DNA from: a virus
Strand: one strand, 5' to 3'
DNA length: 64,000 bases
Virus record (IMG/VR): IMGVR_UViG_3300017991_000103
Coordinates: 1 to 64,000 of that record
In this document: positions 1-8,783 of the stretch, in pieces
Layout of the letters: each line of letters begins with the position of its first letter
Position numbering within the stretch: the stretch's first letter is position 1
Notes under the pieces: generated by a model
Databases searched by the model: none
Seen by the model: the letters and a program-made list of their open reading frames with translations, nothing else
What the model was told of the DNA's origin: nothing
Program-made: the position numbers and the translations under genes

Positions 1-44
1 CAATTTTCATTATCTCAGAAATTGCATATTGATTAATTGCATGG

Positions 45-94
45 AAATTGAAAATCTTGCATATATTGAAATTGATTGAAAATTGAAAATCTTG
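45..94. repeat. 15-bp direct repeat pair in AT-rich leader
   Basis: AAATTGAAAATCTTG occurs at 45-59 and again at 80-94, 35 bp apart, in a run built from variants of ATTGAAA. It lies just upstream of the terminase gene. Repeats in this place can be protein-binding sites (packaging start or operator), but nothing in the sequence decides between these. The copies are seen directly; the function is not known. Confidence 0.5.
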
Positions 95-110
95 AGAGAA
101 AATCAAAATT

Positions 111-169
111 GGGGGATTTTATGGGATTGCAAGGAAATCAAAAAAATCAATTTTCCCGCAAAATCCCCC
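111..169. terminator. Large hairpin upstream of terminase
   Basis: GGGGGATTTT (111-120) pairs perfectly with AAAATCCCCC (160-169), and GGGA at 123-126 can pair with TCCC at 154-157. The loop is long, about 39 nt. A run of Cs follows but no clear T tract. It may end transcription entering from upstream, or be a structured leader of the packaging genes. No other gene is supported in 1-304. Confidence 0.4.
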
Positions 170-304
170 CCTTAATCGCCCATGCAAATTCTGCGTAGCG
201 GGGTTGAAGCCCCTTCGATATGTGTGAAAATTTTTATGTAAAAAGCAGTTTTACAATATTGTGTCAAATTTTTCTTGGGAAATAACGAGTTCCACGAAGA
301 TTCT

Positions 305-1954
305 ATGATAAGAACTATTAAAGAGCCGGCAAAAAGGAATAGGATAGTAAGGACCATCCCACCCCCCACCCGTGAGATGAAAGTGTATGATTCCGATGAT
401 TATAAGATAAGGGAAGCGAAGCGCACGGCCGTTAGATTCCCGTATATGGCCATTGCTGAATTGTGCAGGAGAAGTTTCTTTAGGTTTATGCAGGAATTTT
501 GGGAGTGTGTATCGTCAGATAAGCCTAAGTGGAATTGGCATATTGCATTTCTTTGTAAGGAATTAGAATATATTGCATATAGGGTTGGCGATGGGCTACC
601 AAAGGAGCATGATTTAGTAATAAACATTCCACCGGGGTCGACAAAAAGTATTACATGTACCATTATGTTCCCGGTGTGGTGTTGGACAAAATGGTATTGG
701 ATGCGGTTTATTGCGGCTAGTTATAGTGGGCCGCTGGCATTAGAGCAGGCAGAGTATAGTCGTGATTTGATTAGAAGTGAGAAGTTTAAAAAGATTTTCC
801 CTGAGCTTGAAGTGAAGGAAGACAAGGATACTAAAAGTAATTTTAGAATTGTGAAAATCGACGAGAGAGGTAATAAACTTAGTGGTGGTAATAGATTTAG
901 TACATCTGTGGGTGGAACGTTGACTGGGTATCATGCACATATCCTGATTGTTGATGACCCGTTGAATCCACATGAGGCAGCTAGTGAGGTGAAGCTGGAA
1001 AGGGCTAACACCTGGATGTCTCAAACCCTTCCTACAAGAAAGACCGATAAAGAAGTAACCCCGACCATTCTTATCCAGCAGAGGTTGCACCAGGCAGACC
1101 CCACCGGGACTATGTTGGAGCAAAAGAGGAAGAACATCAAGCATATTTGTTTACCTGGTGAGATTCGTAATTATAGGAAGTATGTTAAGCCGAAAGAAGT
1201 AGTGGAAAATTATGTAGATGATTTGTTGGACCCGAAGAGGTTGAGTTGGGGTGTGCTGGAAGAGCTTGAGGCCGAGCTGGGTCAGTATGGTTATGCAGGA
1301 CAGATTGGTCAAAATCCCACTCCACCTGGTGGGGGTATGTTCAAAGTTGACAACTTTGTTGTTGTTGATAGTATTATGGACAACCTTATTGAATACACCA
1401 TACGATACTGGGATAAAGCGGCTTCTCAAGATGAAGGTGATTTCACTGCTGGAGTAAAGATGGCTAAGTTGAAGGATGGCAGGTATGCTGTTCTTCATGT
1501 TGAACATGGCCAGTGGTCTACCAATATCCGTGAAGATACTATTAAGCAAACTGCTGAATCTGATGGTACTAAGGTCAAGGTAGGTATCGAAGTAGAACCT
1601 GGTGCTTCGGGTAAAAGTGATGCTCAAGCGACTGTAAAGAATCTTGCGGGTTTTTCTGCTTTCACCGATAGACCTTCAGGCGATAAGGTAATTAGAGCAG
1701 ACCCATATAGTGTGCAGGTTAATCATGGTAATGTGATTTTACTCAAAGGGGCTTGGAATAAAAAGTATATTGATGAGTTAAGGTATTTTCCTTTTGGGGC
1801 TCATGATGACATGGTTGACGCTTCGGCTGGGGCTTTCAATGTTCTTTCAGGTAAGAAGAAAGCAGGTTTACTTTTCAAAAAGAGGTCTAAAGAGGAACGC
1901 GAGAAACGAGACAGGAAGATTGCAAGAAAACGGCTTCGGATGAGAACGGTATAA
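305..1954 (+). CDS. terL: Terminase large subunit
   Basis: ATPase-nuclease motor that packages DNA into the prohead. A Walker A-like PPGSTKS lies about 110 residues in, and a Walker B ILIVDD about 105 residues after it. The C-terminal RNase H-like nuclease shows YWDKAAS, GIEVEPG and HDDMVDA, the expected acidic positions. About 550 residues is normal for the family. I prefer ATG 305 (weak GAAG upstream). An in-frame TTG at 275 would add ten residues but has no visible ribosome-binding site. It opens the head operon and is followed 16 bp later by the portal gene. Confidence 0.95.
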   Translation: MIRTIKEPAKRNRIVRTIPPPTREMKVYDSDDYKIREAKRTAVRFPYMAIAELCRRSFFRFMQEFWECVSSDKPKWNWHIAFLCKELEYIAYRVGDGLPKEHDLVINIPPGSTKSITCTIMFPVWCWTKWYWMRFIAASYSGPLALEQAEYSRDLIRSEKFKKIFPELEVKEDKDTKSNFRIVKIDERGNKLSGGNRFSTSVGGTLTGYHAHILIVDDPLNPHEAASEVKLERANTWMSQTLPTRKTDKEVTPTILIQQRLHQADPTGTMLEQKRKNIKHICLPGEIRNYRKYVKPKEVVENYVDDLLDPKRLSWGVLEELEAELGQYGYAGQIGQNPTPPGGGMFKVDNFVVVDSIMDNLIEYTIRYWDKAASQDEGDFTAGVKMAKLKDGRYAVLHVEHGQWSTNIREDTIKQTAESDGTKVKVGIEVEPGASGKSDAQATVKNLAGFSAFTDRPSGDKVIRADPYSVQVNHGNVILLKGAWNKKYIDELRYFPFGAHDDMVDASAGAFNVLSGKKKAGLLFKKRSKEEREKRDRKIARKRLRMRTV

Positions 1955-1970
1955 ATTGGAGACCAGATAA

Positions 1971-3464
1971 ATGGGTGTACTGATACGAACCAAGCCTCCT
2001 AGAAAGTTAGTTCCGCGGTATGTTAAAGCCATAAATAGGCTGAGAAGTCTTCAGGCTATGGCAGAGACTAATTATATTTCTGGTTCGGTTATTTCTCGTG
2101 CTGAATCTGCAAGCATATTAGGGTATCAGTATGGCACTTCACGTGATTTATATGAAGCACTTGGGTATCCAACAAGTATTGAGTTGCGCGACTATCTTGC
2201 TAGATACGAAAGACAAGACATAGCAAAAGCGGTGATTGACCGACCTGTTAAGTCTACCTGGTCCGGTGGTTTGAATGTTATTGAGGCGAACGATGATAAA
2301 GAAACCGATTTTGAGAAACAGTGGAAAGAGTTAGACAAAAGACTCTTTTTGGTTGATAAGTTTGCTCGGGTTGATAAGATGTGTGGTCTTGGACAGTACA
2401 GTGTTCTACTTCTAGGCTTCGATGATATATCAAATAAAAATGGTTTAGCAAAGCCAGTAAGACCTTCAATGAGTAGGGAATTATTGTATGTTAAACCTCT
2501 CTTCCAAAGAAGTGCTGATGTCCATACCTGGGAGAACGACCCATCGAATGAACGATATGGCCAGCCTTTAACTTACAAAATAACTTTAAAAGAGCCGGGT
2601 GATAATAGAGAAAGTATAACAGTTCTTGTTCACCACACCAGGGTTATACATGTTTCTGATGATTTAAACGAGTCAGAGGTGAAAGGCACACCCAAACTCG
2701 AACCTATATGGAACAGACTGATGGACTTAGAGAAGATTATGGGTGGTTCCGCTGAAATGTTTTGGAGAGGTGGTCGACCGGGTTATGCACTTTCTGTGAA
2801 AAATGATGGTGCATTTAGTAGGGATGACCTTGAAGACCTTGAAGACCAGATTGATGAATATGAAAACAATCTCCGTAGAATGTTAGCCTTCGAGAATATG
2901 GATGTTAACCCTCTTGCTATGCAGGTTGCTGACCCTGCTAATCATGTAGATATACAAATTCAGGCAATTAGTGCGATTTCGGGTATTCCAAAAAGAATAT
3001 TGGTTGGAAGTGAAAGGGGTGAACTTGCAAGCAGTGAAGACCGGTCTAATTGGCTTGAAATTGTAAAGAGTCGTCGTGAAGGTTTTGCTGAACCTAGAAT
3101 TATATATCCGTTTGTGGATAGACTAGTATTTGCCGGAGTGTTGTCAACACCATCAACCGAGTCAGGATATTCTACTAAGTGGAAGGATTTATTCTCACCA
3201 AGTGATGAAGACAAAGCAAAGATTGGTGACACTATAAGTCGAGCTCTTAATCAATATGTTGGGTCTGCGGCCTACACAGTATTTCCGTTTAGAGCCTATC
3301 TTGAGTTTGTTCTTAAGTATGATGACCAACAGATTGCAACCATTATGGAAATGGTTAAAGAGGAAGGTTTGGAGGAGCTACGGGATGAAGAGGATTTTAA
3401 CAACGCGAGAGACGAGGTAGATGAAAGTGAAGAAGAAACAGGAGAAGAGAGGAAGGCCTCATAA
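1971..3464 (+). CDS. Portal protein (DUF1073-type)
   Basis: Forms the dodecameric ring at the capsid vertex through which DNA enters and leaves. The 497-residue length, the position right after terL, and family-like stretches such as IAKAVIDRPVKSTWSGG near residue 85, GLGQYSVLLLGF near 140 and ISGIPKRILVGSERGELASS near 340 all match DUF1073 portals. The C-terminus is strongly acidic. GGAGA precedes ATG 1971. Its last 44 bases overlap the next gene in another frame, so the two are probably translationally coupled. Confidence 0.88.
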   Translation: MGVLIRTKPPRKLVPRYVKAINRLRSLQAMAETNYISGSVISRAESASILGYQYGTSRDLYEALGYPTSIELRDYLARYERQDIAKAVIDRPVKSTWSGGLNVIEANDDKETDFEKQWKELDKRLFLVDKFARVDKMCGLGQYSVLLLGFDDISNKNGLAKPVRPSMSRELLYVKPLFQRSADVHTWENDPSNERYGQPLTYKITLKEPGDNRESITVLVHHTRVIHVSDDLNESEVKGTPKLEPIWNRLMDLEKIMGGSAEMFWRGGRPGYALSVKNDGAFSRDDLEDLEDQIDEYENNLRRMLAFENMDVNPLAMQVADPANHVDIQIQAISAISGIPKRILVGSERGELASSEDRSNWLEIVKSRREGFAEPRIIYPFVDRLVFAGVLSTPSTESGYSTKWKDLFSPSDEDKAKIGDTISRALNQYVGSAAYTVFPFRAYLEFVLKYDDQQIATIMEMVKEEGLEELRDEEDFNNARDEVDESEEETGEERKAS

Positions 3465-3984
3465 ATTCACGCCTGAGAGACTAGCGTTCGCAAAGCGGTT
3501 AGCAATGTTAGGTCTCACAGATAAGGAGATGGCCTTCGCATTCGATGTGACCAGGCAGACTATTCTAAATTGGAAGAAGAACTGTGAAGATTTTAAGCAA
3601 GCTATTAGACAAGGCCAGCTAATAGCAGATAGTGCGGTAGCAGATTCTTTATTTAAACTCGCTACCGGCTATGAGCAAGAAGAACTTTATGTTACCACAT
3701 ATCGCGGTAAAGTCATTAAAGAGAAAATTATGAAAAGGTATAAACCTGACACCACCGCGATTATATTCTGGCTTAAGAATCGTTGGCCTAAAATATGGCG
3801 TGATATTTCTACTAAGGAAGTGTCAGGACCTGGTGGGAAGCCTATTGATATTGATTGGTCAACACTTGATGAAGATGAACTTGAATTTCTTGCCAAACTG
3901 GGTTTGAAAGCCGGTGGGCAAGATGGTGATGCGGATGACAGTGGTGCAGAATACGATAGAAAAGACCGAAATGTCTTTAACTGA
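3421..3984 (+). CDS. Terminase small subunit-like HTH protein
   Basis: A 187-residue protein with a basic start (MKVKKKQEKRGRPHKF) and a helix-turn-helix near residues 33-55 (LGLTDKEMAFAFDVTRQTILNWKK). A central part (LATGYEQEELY, then TTAIIFWLKNRWPKIWRD) is characteristic of terminase small subunits and terS-like phage DNA-binding proteins. The tail is acidic. Small terminases recognise the packaging site. The odd point is its place after the portal rather than before terL. GAGG lies upstream of ATG 3421, inside the portal gene. Confidence 0.72.
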   Translation: MKVKKKQEKRGRPHKFTPERLAFAKRLAMLGLTDKEMAFAFDVTRQTILNWKKNCEDFKQAIRQGQLIADSAVADSLFKLATGYEQEELYVTTYRGKVIKEKIMKRYKPDTTAIIFWLKNRWPKIWRDISTKEVSGPGGKPIDIDWSTLDEDELEFLAKLGLKAGGQDGDADDSGAEYDRKDRNVFN

Positions 3985-4960
3985 TATACAAAAAGAACAT
4001 GTGCATATCTGTGCACATGCTAATGGAGTCGACCCGACTAGAACGCTGACTCTTCGCAACTCATTTGCCAGAGACATGAAAAGGCGGTTTAATAGCCTGG
4101 TTAAGGACATCAATAGAGTTATTATTGATGAAGATGGCTTTGGTTCCCAGCGTGAGAAAGAAGCTGAAGAGTTTCGCCGGATGTTAGGAGTACAGCAACA
4201 GTTTGATTTTCCAACATCCGAAGCAAAAATAGCAGCGTTCATGGCTTGGTTCAATGAACAAGTTGAAAAAGGGATACTTGAATCTACAACTTATGAGCAG
4301 GTAGGCCTTGGATTGAAAGAGCCTTGGACCAATATTTATGTGAAACCTGCTTACGAAAGGGGGATTAAAAGAGCTCGTAGTGAGTTGATTAAAGCTGGTT
4401 ATGATGTTCCTGAACTTACTACTACGGGTGGTATTTCTTCAGCGTTTGACTCACCGTTCCATATAGATAGAGTTGGTATTATCTATATAAGAACGTTTAA
4501 AGAACTAACTGGTATAACTTCGGCTATGGATAGCCAAATTAGTCGGGTCTTAGCACAGGGCATAGCTGAAGGACTGGGTCCACGTGCAGTTGCAAGGAAC
4601 CTAACCAGAACTATAACTGGTCCTTTTGGTGACTTGGGGATAACAGACGCGGCAGGTAGATTCATTCCTGCCAAACGTAGGGCCACAATGTTGGCCCGAA
4701 CAGAGATAATCAGAGCTCACCACGTTGCAACTATACAGGAATATAAGAACTGGGCGGTTGAAGGGGTATATATCAAAGCAGAGTTGAAAACGGCCGATTT
4801 TGGGGTATGCCCTGAATGCCTAGCTCTTGAGAAGAAAAGTAGAGCAAAACCCTATACTCTGGATGAAATTGAGTTTATTATACCAGTTCATCCACATTGC
4901 AGGTGTGTTGCTTTACCAGTCGATGTGACTGACAAGGTACGACGAAGGAGACGTAAATAA
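3971..4960 (+). CDS. Head morphogenesis protein (SPP1 gp7 / Mu F-like)
   Basis: Minor head protein made with the portal and needed for prohead assembly or DNA ejection. The C-terminal third has the family signature: RARTEIIRAHH-like helix, CPECLALE, then PVHPHCRC, with cysteines and histidines placed as in Mu gpF-type proteins. It ends in a run of arginines. I prefer ATG 3971, overlapping the preceding stop by 14 bases. An in-frame GTG at 3914 would add 19 residues with no better ribosome-binding site. Its TAATG end starts the protease gene. Confidence 0.85.
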   Translation: MSLTDIQKEHVHICAHANGVDPTRTLTLRNSFARDMKRRFNSLVKDINRVIIDEDGFGSQREKEAEEFRRMLGVQQQFDFPTSEAKIAAFMAWFNEQVEKGILESTTYEQVGLGLKEPWTNIYVKPAYERGIKRARSELIKAGYDVPELTTTGGISSAFDSPFHIDRVGIIYIRTFKELTGITSAMDSQISRVLAQGIAEGLGPRAVARNLTRTITGPFGDLGITDAAGRFIPAKRRATMLARTEIIRAHHVATIQEYKNWAVEGVYIKAELKTADFGVCPECLALEKKSRAKPYTLDEIEFIIPVHPHCRCVALPVDVTDKVRRRRRK

Positions 4961-6630
4961 TGCCGTGGAAAGTGTCTGATGTAGATGAACATAAAAAAGG
5001 CCTATCTGCCAAACAGAAAAGTCAGTGGGTTAGGGTTGCGAATGCAGCTTTGAAAAAATGTATGGATGAAGGTGGCTCTGATGAAGAGTGTGCACCTAAG
5101 GCTATCAGGCAAGCTAATGGTGTAGTTGGTAATGAATTTTCCGACCATGAGGAGACTTTTGAAACTCATGCACTTAGTATAAACAAGTATGAAGTTAGGT
5201 ATGAAACGTATAATGGTAGAGAGCATGTGGTTATTCCCGTAGTTCTTTTTGTTGAAGGTGTACATAACGGTAGCCACGGGCCGATATTACATCTGGATGA
5301 AGAACTCGAGAGGTTTCCAGAGGCATGGAATGGCAGACCTGTTCCATTATGCCATCCAGAGGAAAACGGTGAATACATTTCATGTAACTCTCCAAAGGTT
5401 ATAGAAGATAGTAATTGTGGTTGGCTTTTCAATACACACTTCGATGGTAAGTTACGGTCTGAAGCGTGGCTTGATATTGATAAGGTCAAACAACTTGAAC
5501 CTGATATACTCTTTATGATTGAGAAAGGAGCGAAAATCGAAGGGAGCACTGGGGTGTATACTGATAACGAAATCGTCTCTGGTGTTTGGAATGGTGAAGA
5601 GTATATTGGTATTGCAAGGAATTACCGACCTGACCATTTTGCAATACTATTGGATTCAGTAGGAGCATGTAGTGTTGCAGACGGTTGTGGATTTGGTGCA
5701 AATGAAGGGAAGGGAGGTGAAGGCTTGAACCCCATAAGTGTCGAAATAATTAGAGGTCTAAACAAAAAGGGGTATTCTGTGCTTCAGATGAACGCAGGAT
5801 ACGGGGAGGTGATGGAACGAATACAAAATAAACTTAACGCTATGGACAATGGTGAAAAAATCCATTTCCTGGTAGATGTATTTGAAGATAATACTTTTAT
5901 TTATGAGGTTAGAGGCCCAAATACCTCTGGCTACTATAAGCAAAAGTATGAAATGGGTGATAATGAAGAGATAACCTTGAAAGGTGAACCTAAAGCAGTT
6001 ACAAGAAAAGTCGAGTTTGTTTCTGCAAATACACAAGAGACTAACTCGGAAGGAGGTGACAGTATGCCTAAGGACAAGAAATGTGATGGTTGTGAAGAGG
6101 TTGTTGCCGCACTTATTGCTCACAAAGCAACTAAGTGGGAAGAGAAGGACGAGACCAAGCTCATGGACCTTGGTAGAGAGCTGGGTAAAGACTTCTTGGA
6201 AGAGTTGCTTCCTGTAGAGGAAGAAGAAAGTGAGGAAGAGGTGCAGGAAAACAAGGAAGACACAACTGAGACTGAGGAGAAAAAGCCTGAAACGAATGAG
6301 AAAGATGTGCTTGCGGCTATGGAAGGGAAAATAGCTGATAAGGATACTTTCCTCTCTCTACTTAGTTCTGATATGAGGGATTATGTCGAAGCTGGGTTGA
6401 CTCTCCATCAGGAAAAGCGGCAGGCTCTTATCGCTCATATAACTGAGCGGTCGAGTATCTTCACTAAGGATGACCTGAGCAAGAAATCGACTAAGGAGCT
6501 TGAAGCACTTGCGGAGTTGGCCGGTAAGAAGAGAGACTATTCTGGTCAGGGTGCTGGTGATGACAACATTTCTGCCCATGAGGGAGTAGAGCCTCTCGGT
6601 ACTGGCAGATTTGAAGATGACGAAGAATAA
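4960..6630 (+). CDS. Prohead protease with ChaB-like N-terminus and fused scaffold
   Basis: 556 residues in three parts. Residues 1-55 (MPWKVSDVDEHKKGLSAKQK, then ANAALKKC and AIRQANG) resemble the ChaB-like domain found in phage head proteins. Residues 60-235 match DUF2213-type head maturation proteases (WNGRPVPLCHP, KIEGSTGVY, DHFAIL). Residues 365-556 are an acidic, helical scaffold-like tail rich in Glu and Lys. Protease plus scaffold fits its place between the portal-associated protein and the capsid protein. A second, internal start is described separately. The exact catalytic residues are not assigned. Confidence 0.85.
   Translation: MPWKVSDVDEHKKGLSAKQKSQWVRVANAALKKCMDEGGSDEECAPKAIRQANGVVGNEFSDHEETFETHALSINKYEVRYETYNGREHVVIPVVLFVEGVHNGSHGPILHLDEELERFPEAWNGRPVPLCHPEENGEYISCNSPKVIEDSNCGWLFNTHFDGKLRSEAWLDIDKVKQLEPDILFMIEKGAKIEGSTGVYTDNEIVSGVWNGEEYIGIARNYRPDHFAILLDSVGACSVADGCGFGANEGKGGEGLNPISVEIIRGLNKKGYSVLQMNAGYGEVMERIQNKLNAMDNGEKIHFLVDVFEDNTFIYEVRGPNTSGYYKQKYEMGDNEEITLKGEPKAVTRKVEFVSANTQETNSEGGDSMPKDKKCDGCEEVVAALIAHKATKWEEKDETKLMDLGRELGKDFLEELLPVEEEESEEEVQENKEDTTETEEKKPETNEKDVLAAMEGKIADKDTFLSLLSSDMRDYVEAGLTLHQEKRQALIAHITERSSIFTKDDLSKKSTKELEALAELAGKKRDYSGQGAGDDNISAHEGVEPLGTGRFEDDEE
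6064..6630 (+). CDS. Nested scaffold protein (internal start in protease gene)
   Basis: ATG 6064 is in frame with the protease gene and is preceded by AAGGAGGTGA (6050-6059), one of the best ribosome-binding sites in the window and unneeded inside an ordinary coding region. The product would be 188 residues, beginning MPKDKKCDGC and containing the acidic, coiled-coil-prone tail. This repeats the lambda C/Nu3 arrangement, in which scaffold is made from an in-frame start within the protease gene. The site is seen; production of the short form is inferred. Confidence 0.7.
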   Translation: MPKDKKCDGCEEVVAALIAHKATKWEEKDETKLMDLGRELGKDFLEELLPVEEEESEEEVQENKEDTTETEEKKPETNEKDVLAAMEGKIADKDTFLSLLSSDMRDYVEAGLTLHQEKRQALIAHITERSSIFTKDDLSKKSTKELEALAELAGKKRDYSGQGAGDDNISAHEGVEPLGTGRFEDDEE

Positions 6631-6652
6631 TTGAAGGGAGGTGACATAGCTA

Positions 6653-7108
6653 GTGACGACTTACAATACAGTCATTCTGAAAGACTATACCAATGCTCAG
6701 GATGAGCGTGATGCAGCTTCTGCTATAACACCTGGTATGTTGATTGAGTTTACTTCTGCTGATACTGTTCAGCCTCATTCAACTGCTGATGGTGCGGCGG
6801 CTAAGTTGTTTGCAATAGAAGATGCTCTTCAGGGTAATGGTATAGATGATGCTTACGCTGCCGGTGACCCTGTGCGATTCAGACAGCTTAATACCGGCGA
6901 TGAAGTGTATACACTTATTGCTGATGGTGAGAATATTGCTATTGGTGATAAGTTGGTATCCAATGGTAATGGTAGGTTGAAGGAACGCGAAGGTGCGAGC
7001 TCTGGAGAGGTGCCTGGTAGTATTATAGGTACTGCACTGGAAGCTCTTGACCTTAGGAGTTCGAGTGGTGCTGAATCAACTTACCGCTGTCGAGTTAAAA
7101 TTGACTGA
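6653..7108 (+). CDS. Head decoration-like protein
   Basis: 151 residues, acidic, beta-rich, directly before the major capsid gene, as capsid-stabilising or decoration proteins usually are. GITPGMLIEF-like and GDKLVSNGNGRL stretches resemble DUF2190/gpD-type proteins, but the match is by general character. GTG start at 6653 is preceded by GGGAGGTGA. The leader TTGAAGGGAGGTGA is repeated almost exactly before the capsid gene, suggesting matched high expression. Confidence 0.6.
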   Translation: MTTYNTVILKDYTNAQDERDAASAITPGMLIEFTSADTVQPHSTADGAAAKLFAIEDALQGNGIDDAYAAGDPVRFRQLNTGDEVYTLIADGENIAIGDKLVSNGNGRLKEREGASSGEVPGSIIGTALEALDLRSSSGAESTYRCRVKID

Positions 7109-7130
7109 TTTTGAAGGGAGGTGAAAACTA

Positions 7131-8216
7131 GTGGGAATGCGAGTTAATGTAGATTATATGAGTCTAAACGGTGAAACAAGAGGTGAGATAGCACAGCAAG
7201 TCCAGAAGAACGGTGCTTTAGACCCATTCCAGCGGCGCCCTTTCATCCACGATGATGGTTTTTCATATGTGGATGTACATATGGGTGGTAATCCGAAGAA
7301 GAAAGCCAGTTGGAAAGCTGTGAAGATTCAGGGTAATGCTACCCTTCGCCGTGATGAGTGGAAGCAACTCGATGAAGCCGTTATTGGTATTGCTGAGCAG
7401 AGATTGACTGGGTTTGACTATATCAAGAGTAAAGGTCTGACCTACAATCTTGGTAATGCTATGGGTACAACGGTTCTTGAGTGGCATCAGCGCGGTGACG
7501 CGATGAAAGCCGAGATGACAATGGATGCGTTGACACGAGGACCTGGTGACCGGCCTGTGTATACGACCCATTACATCCCGATTCCGATAATTCACGTAGA
7601 TTACGAAATCAATCTTCGTGAACTTGAGGCATCGCGTAAGTTGGGTAATCCCATTGATGTTGATGATGCGGAACGCGCTACTCGGAAGATAAAAGAGTAT
7701 AAGGAAAACATGCTTTTCACCGATACATCATATGATTTCGGTGGAGGTACCATATACTCATTGGTCAATCACACCGACCGAAATACGTATTCACTCGGTA
7801 CTTCCTGGTCTTCTGATACAGCGGCGAACATCCTTGCCGATGTTATTGCTATGAAGCAGGCCAGCATTGATGATTACCACTATGGTCCGTGGGTCTTGTT
7901 CATACCGACTTCGTATGAAACAGTTATGGATGAAGACTATGACACCAGTGGTAAATCCACCCAGACTATTGATGAGCGTCTGAAGAAGATTCGTAATCTG
8001 GAAGACATTGTTGTTGTTGATAAATTGGCTGCAAATAATGTCTTGTTTGTTCAGATGACTTCTAATGTCGTTAGAATTGTCAATGGTATGGAAGAACAGA
8101 ATGTTCAGTGGACAGTTGAAGGTGGGTTCCTTATAAAGTTTAAGGTGCTGACCATTCAGGTTCCTCAGATTCGTTCTGATGACAATAACCGTTCTGGTAT
8201 TGTCCACGCATCATAA
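7131..8216 (+). CDS. Major capsid protein (HK97-fold type)
   Basis: 361 residues, placed after protease/scaffold and decoration genes. It contains capsid-like features: a long N-arm, VDYEINLRELEASRKLG near residue 155, an alpha/beta domain with DIVVVDKLAANNVLFVQM near 290, and a C-terminal beta strand set (VQWTVEGGFLIKFKVLTIQV). These resemble encapsulin-like/DUF2184-type HK97-fold capsid proteins. The GTG start at 7131 has a strong GGGAGGTGA, as expected for the most abundant virion protein. The family assignment is by pattern and context. Confidence 0.82.
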   Translation: MGMRVNVDYMSLNGETRGEIAQQVQKNGALDPFQRRPFIHDDGFSYVDVHMGGNPKKKASWKAVKIQGNATLRRDEWKQLDEAVIGIAEQRLTGFDYIKSKGLTYNLGNAMGTTVLEWHQRGDAMKAEMTMDALTRGPGDRPVYTTHYIPIPIIHVDYEINLRELEASRKLGNPIDVDDAERATRKIKEYKENMLFTDTSYDFGGGTIYSLVNHTDRNTYSLGTSWSSDTAANILADVIAMKQASIDDYHYGPWVLFIPTSYETVMDEDYDTSGKSTQTIDERLKKIRNLEDIVVVDKLAANNVLFVQMTSNVVRIVNGMEEQNVQWTVEGGFLIKFKVLTIQVPQIRSDDNNRSGIVHAS

Positions 8217-8264
8217 CTGAACTGTTAGGCTAATCATGCCATACTAATGAAAGGACAGCTAATC

Positions 8265-8783
8265 ATGGCTACAAAGAAAACTAAGAAGAAAACAGGTAGT
8301 AAGAGTAAGAAGAAGATAACAAGGTCTAATACGGCTCCGGTTGATGATACGATGCCGGAGCCGTTTGACCCCGAGTATGATGTTGAGCCTCCTGACGATA
8401 ATGACTTTATTTCCAATGTTAAACTAGATGATGGTGAACAAGAGGTTTGGTGGAAGAAGTTGGGTGGTGGTTCTTTCACACTCAAACAGTGGAATGAAGT
8501 TTCACAGAAGTATAAGTCTCAAATAATTAAGCCTAAACAAACCTTCAAAGCTAAACCAAGTGAGATTCCTAAGGCCTTCAGGGATGTGGTGGTCCCGTTG
8601 GAACCACTTCCAGATGAACTTGAGAAAGAAATTCCGGGTTTGGCTCCAACCAGCTATGAGGTCATTGAGAATACAGATGAACCAGGTTCATTTGATATTA
8701 TCAATGTTTCAACTCGTAAAGCATTAAATGCTAAACCTTTATCTAAAGCAAAGGCCGAAGCAATTCTTAGTGGTTTGCAGTAA
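8265..8783 (+). CDS. Hypothetical head-region protein, Lys-rich N-terminus
   Basis: Not recognised. 172 residues from ATG 8265 (AAAGGA about 9 bases upstream); an in-frame ATG at 8247 would add six residues. The N-terminus is a basic tail (MATKKTKKKTGSKSKKKITR), followed by an acidic, proline-rich segment (DDTMPEPFDPEYDVEPPDD) and a compact region with VWWKKLGGGSFTLK and RKALNAKPLSKAKAEAIL. It sits between the capsid gene and the cargo block, and its stop overlaps the next start (TAATG). It may be a head accessory protein. Confidence 0.65.
   Translation: MATKKTKKKTGSKSKKKITRSNTAPVDDTMPEPFDPEYDVEPPDDNDFISNVKLDDGEQEVWWKKLGGGSFTLKQWNEVSQKYKSQIIKPKQTFKAKPSEIPKAFRDVVVPLEPLPDELEKEIPGLAPTSYEVIENTDEPGSFDIINVSTRKALNAKPLSKAKAEAILSGLQ

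Noticed and set aside
172-369. 65-codon - strand frame with a hydrophobic start across the leader and terL start
   Set aside because: It overlaps terL antisense, lacks a clear ribosome-binding site, and its hydrophobicity follows from the AT-rich complement.
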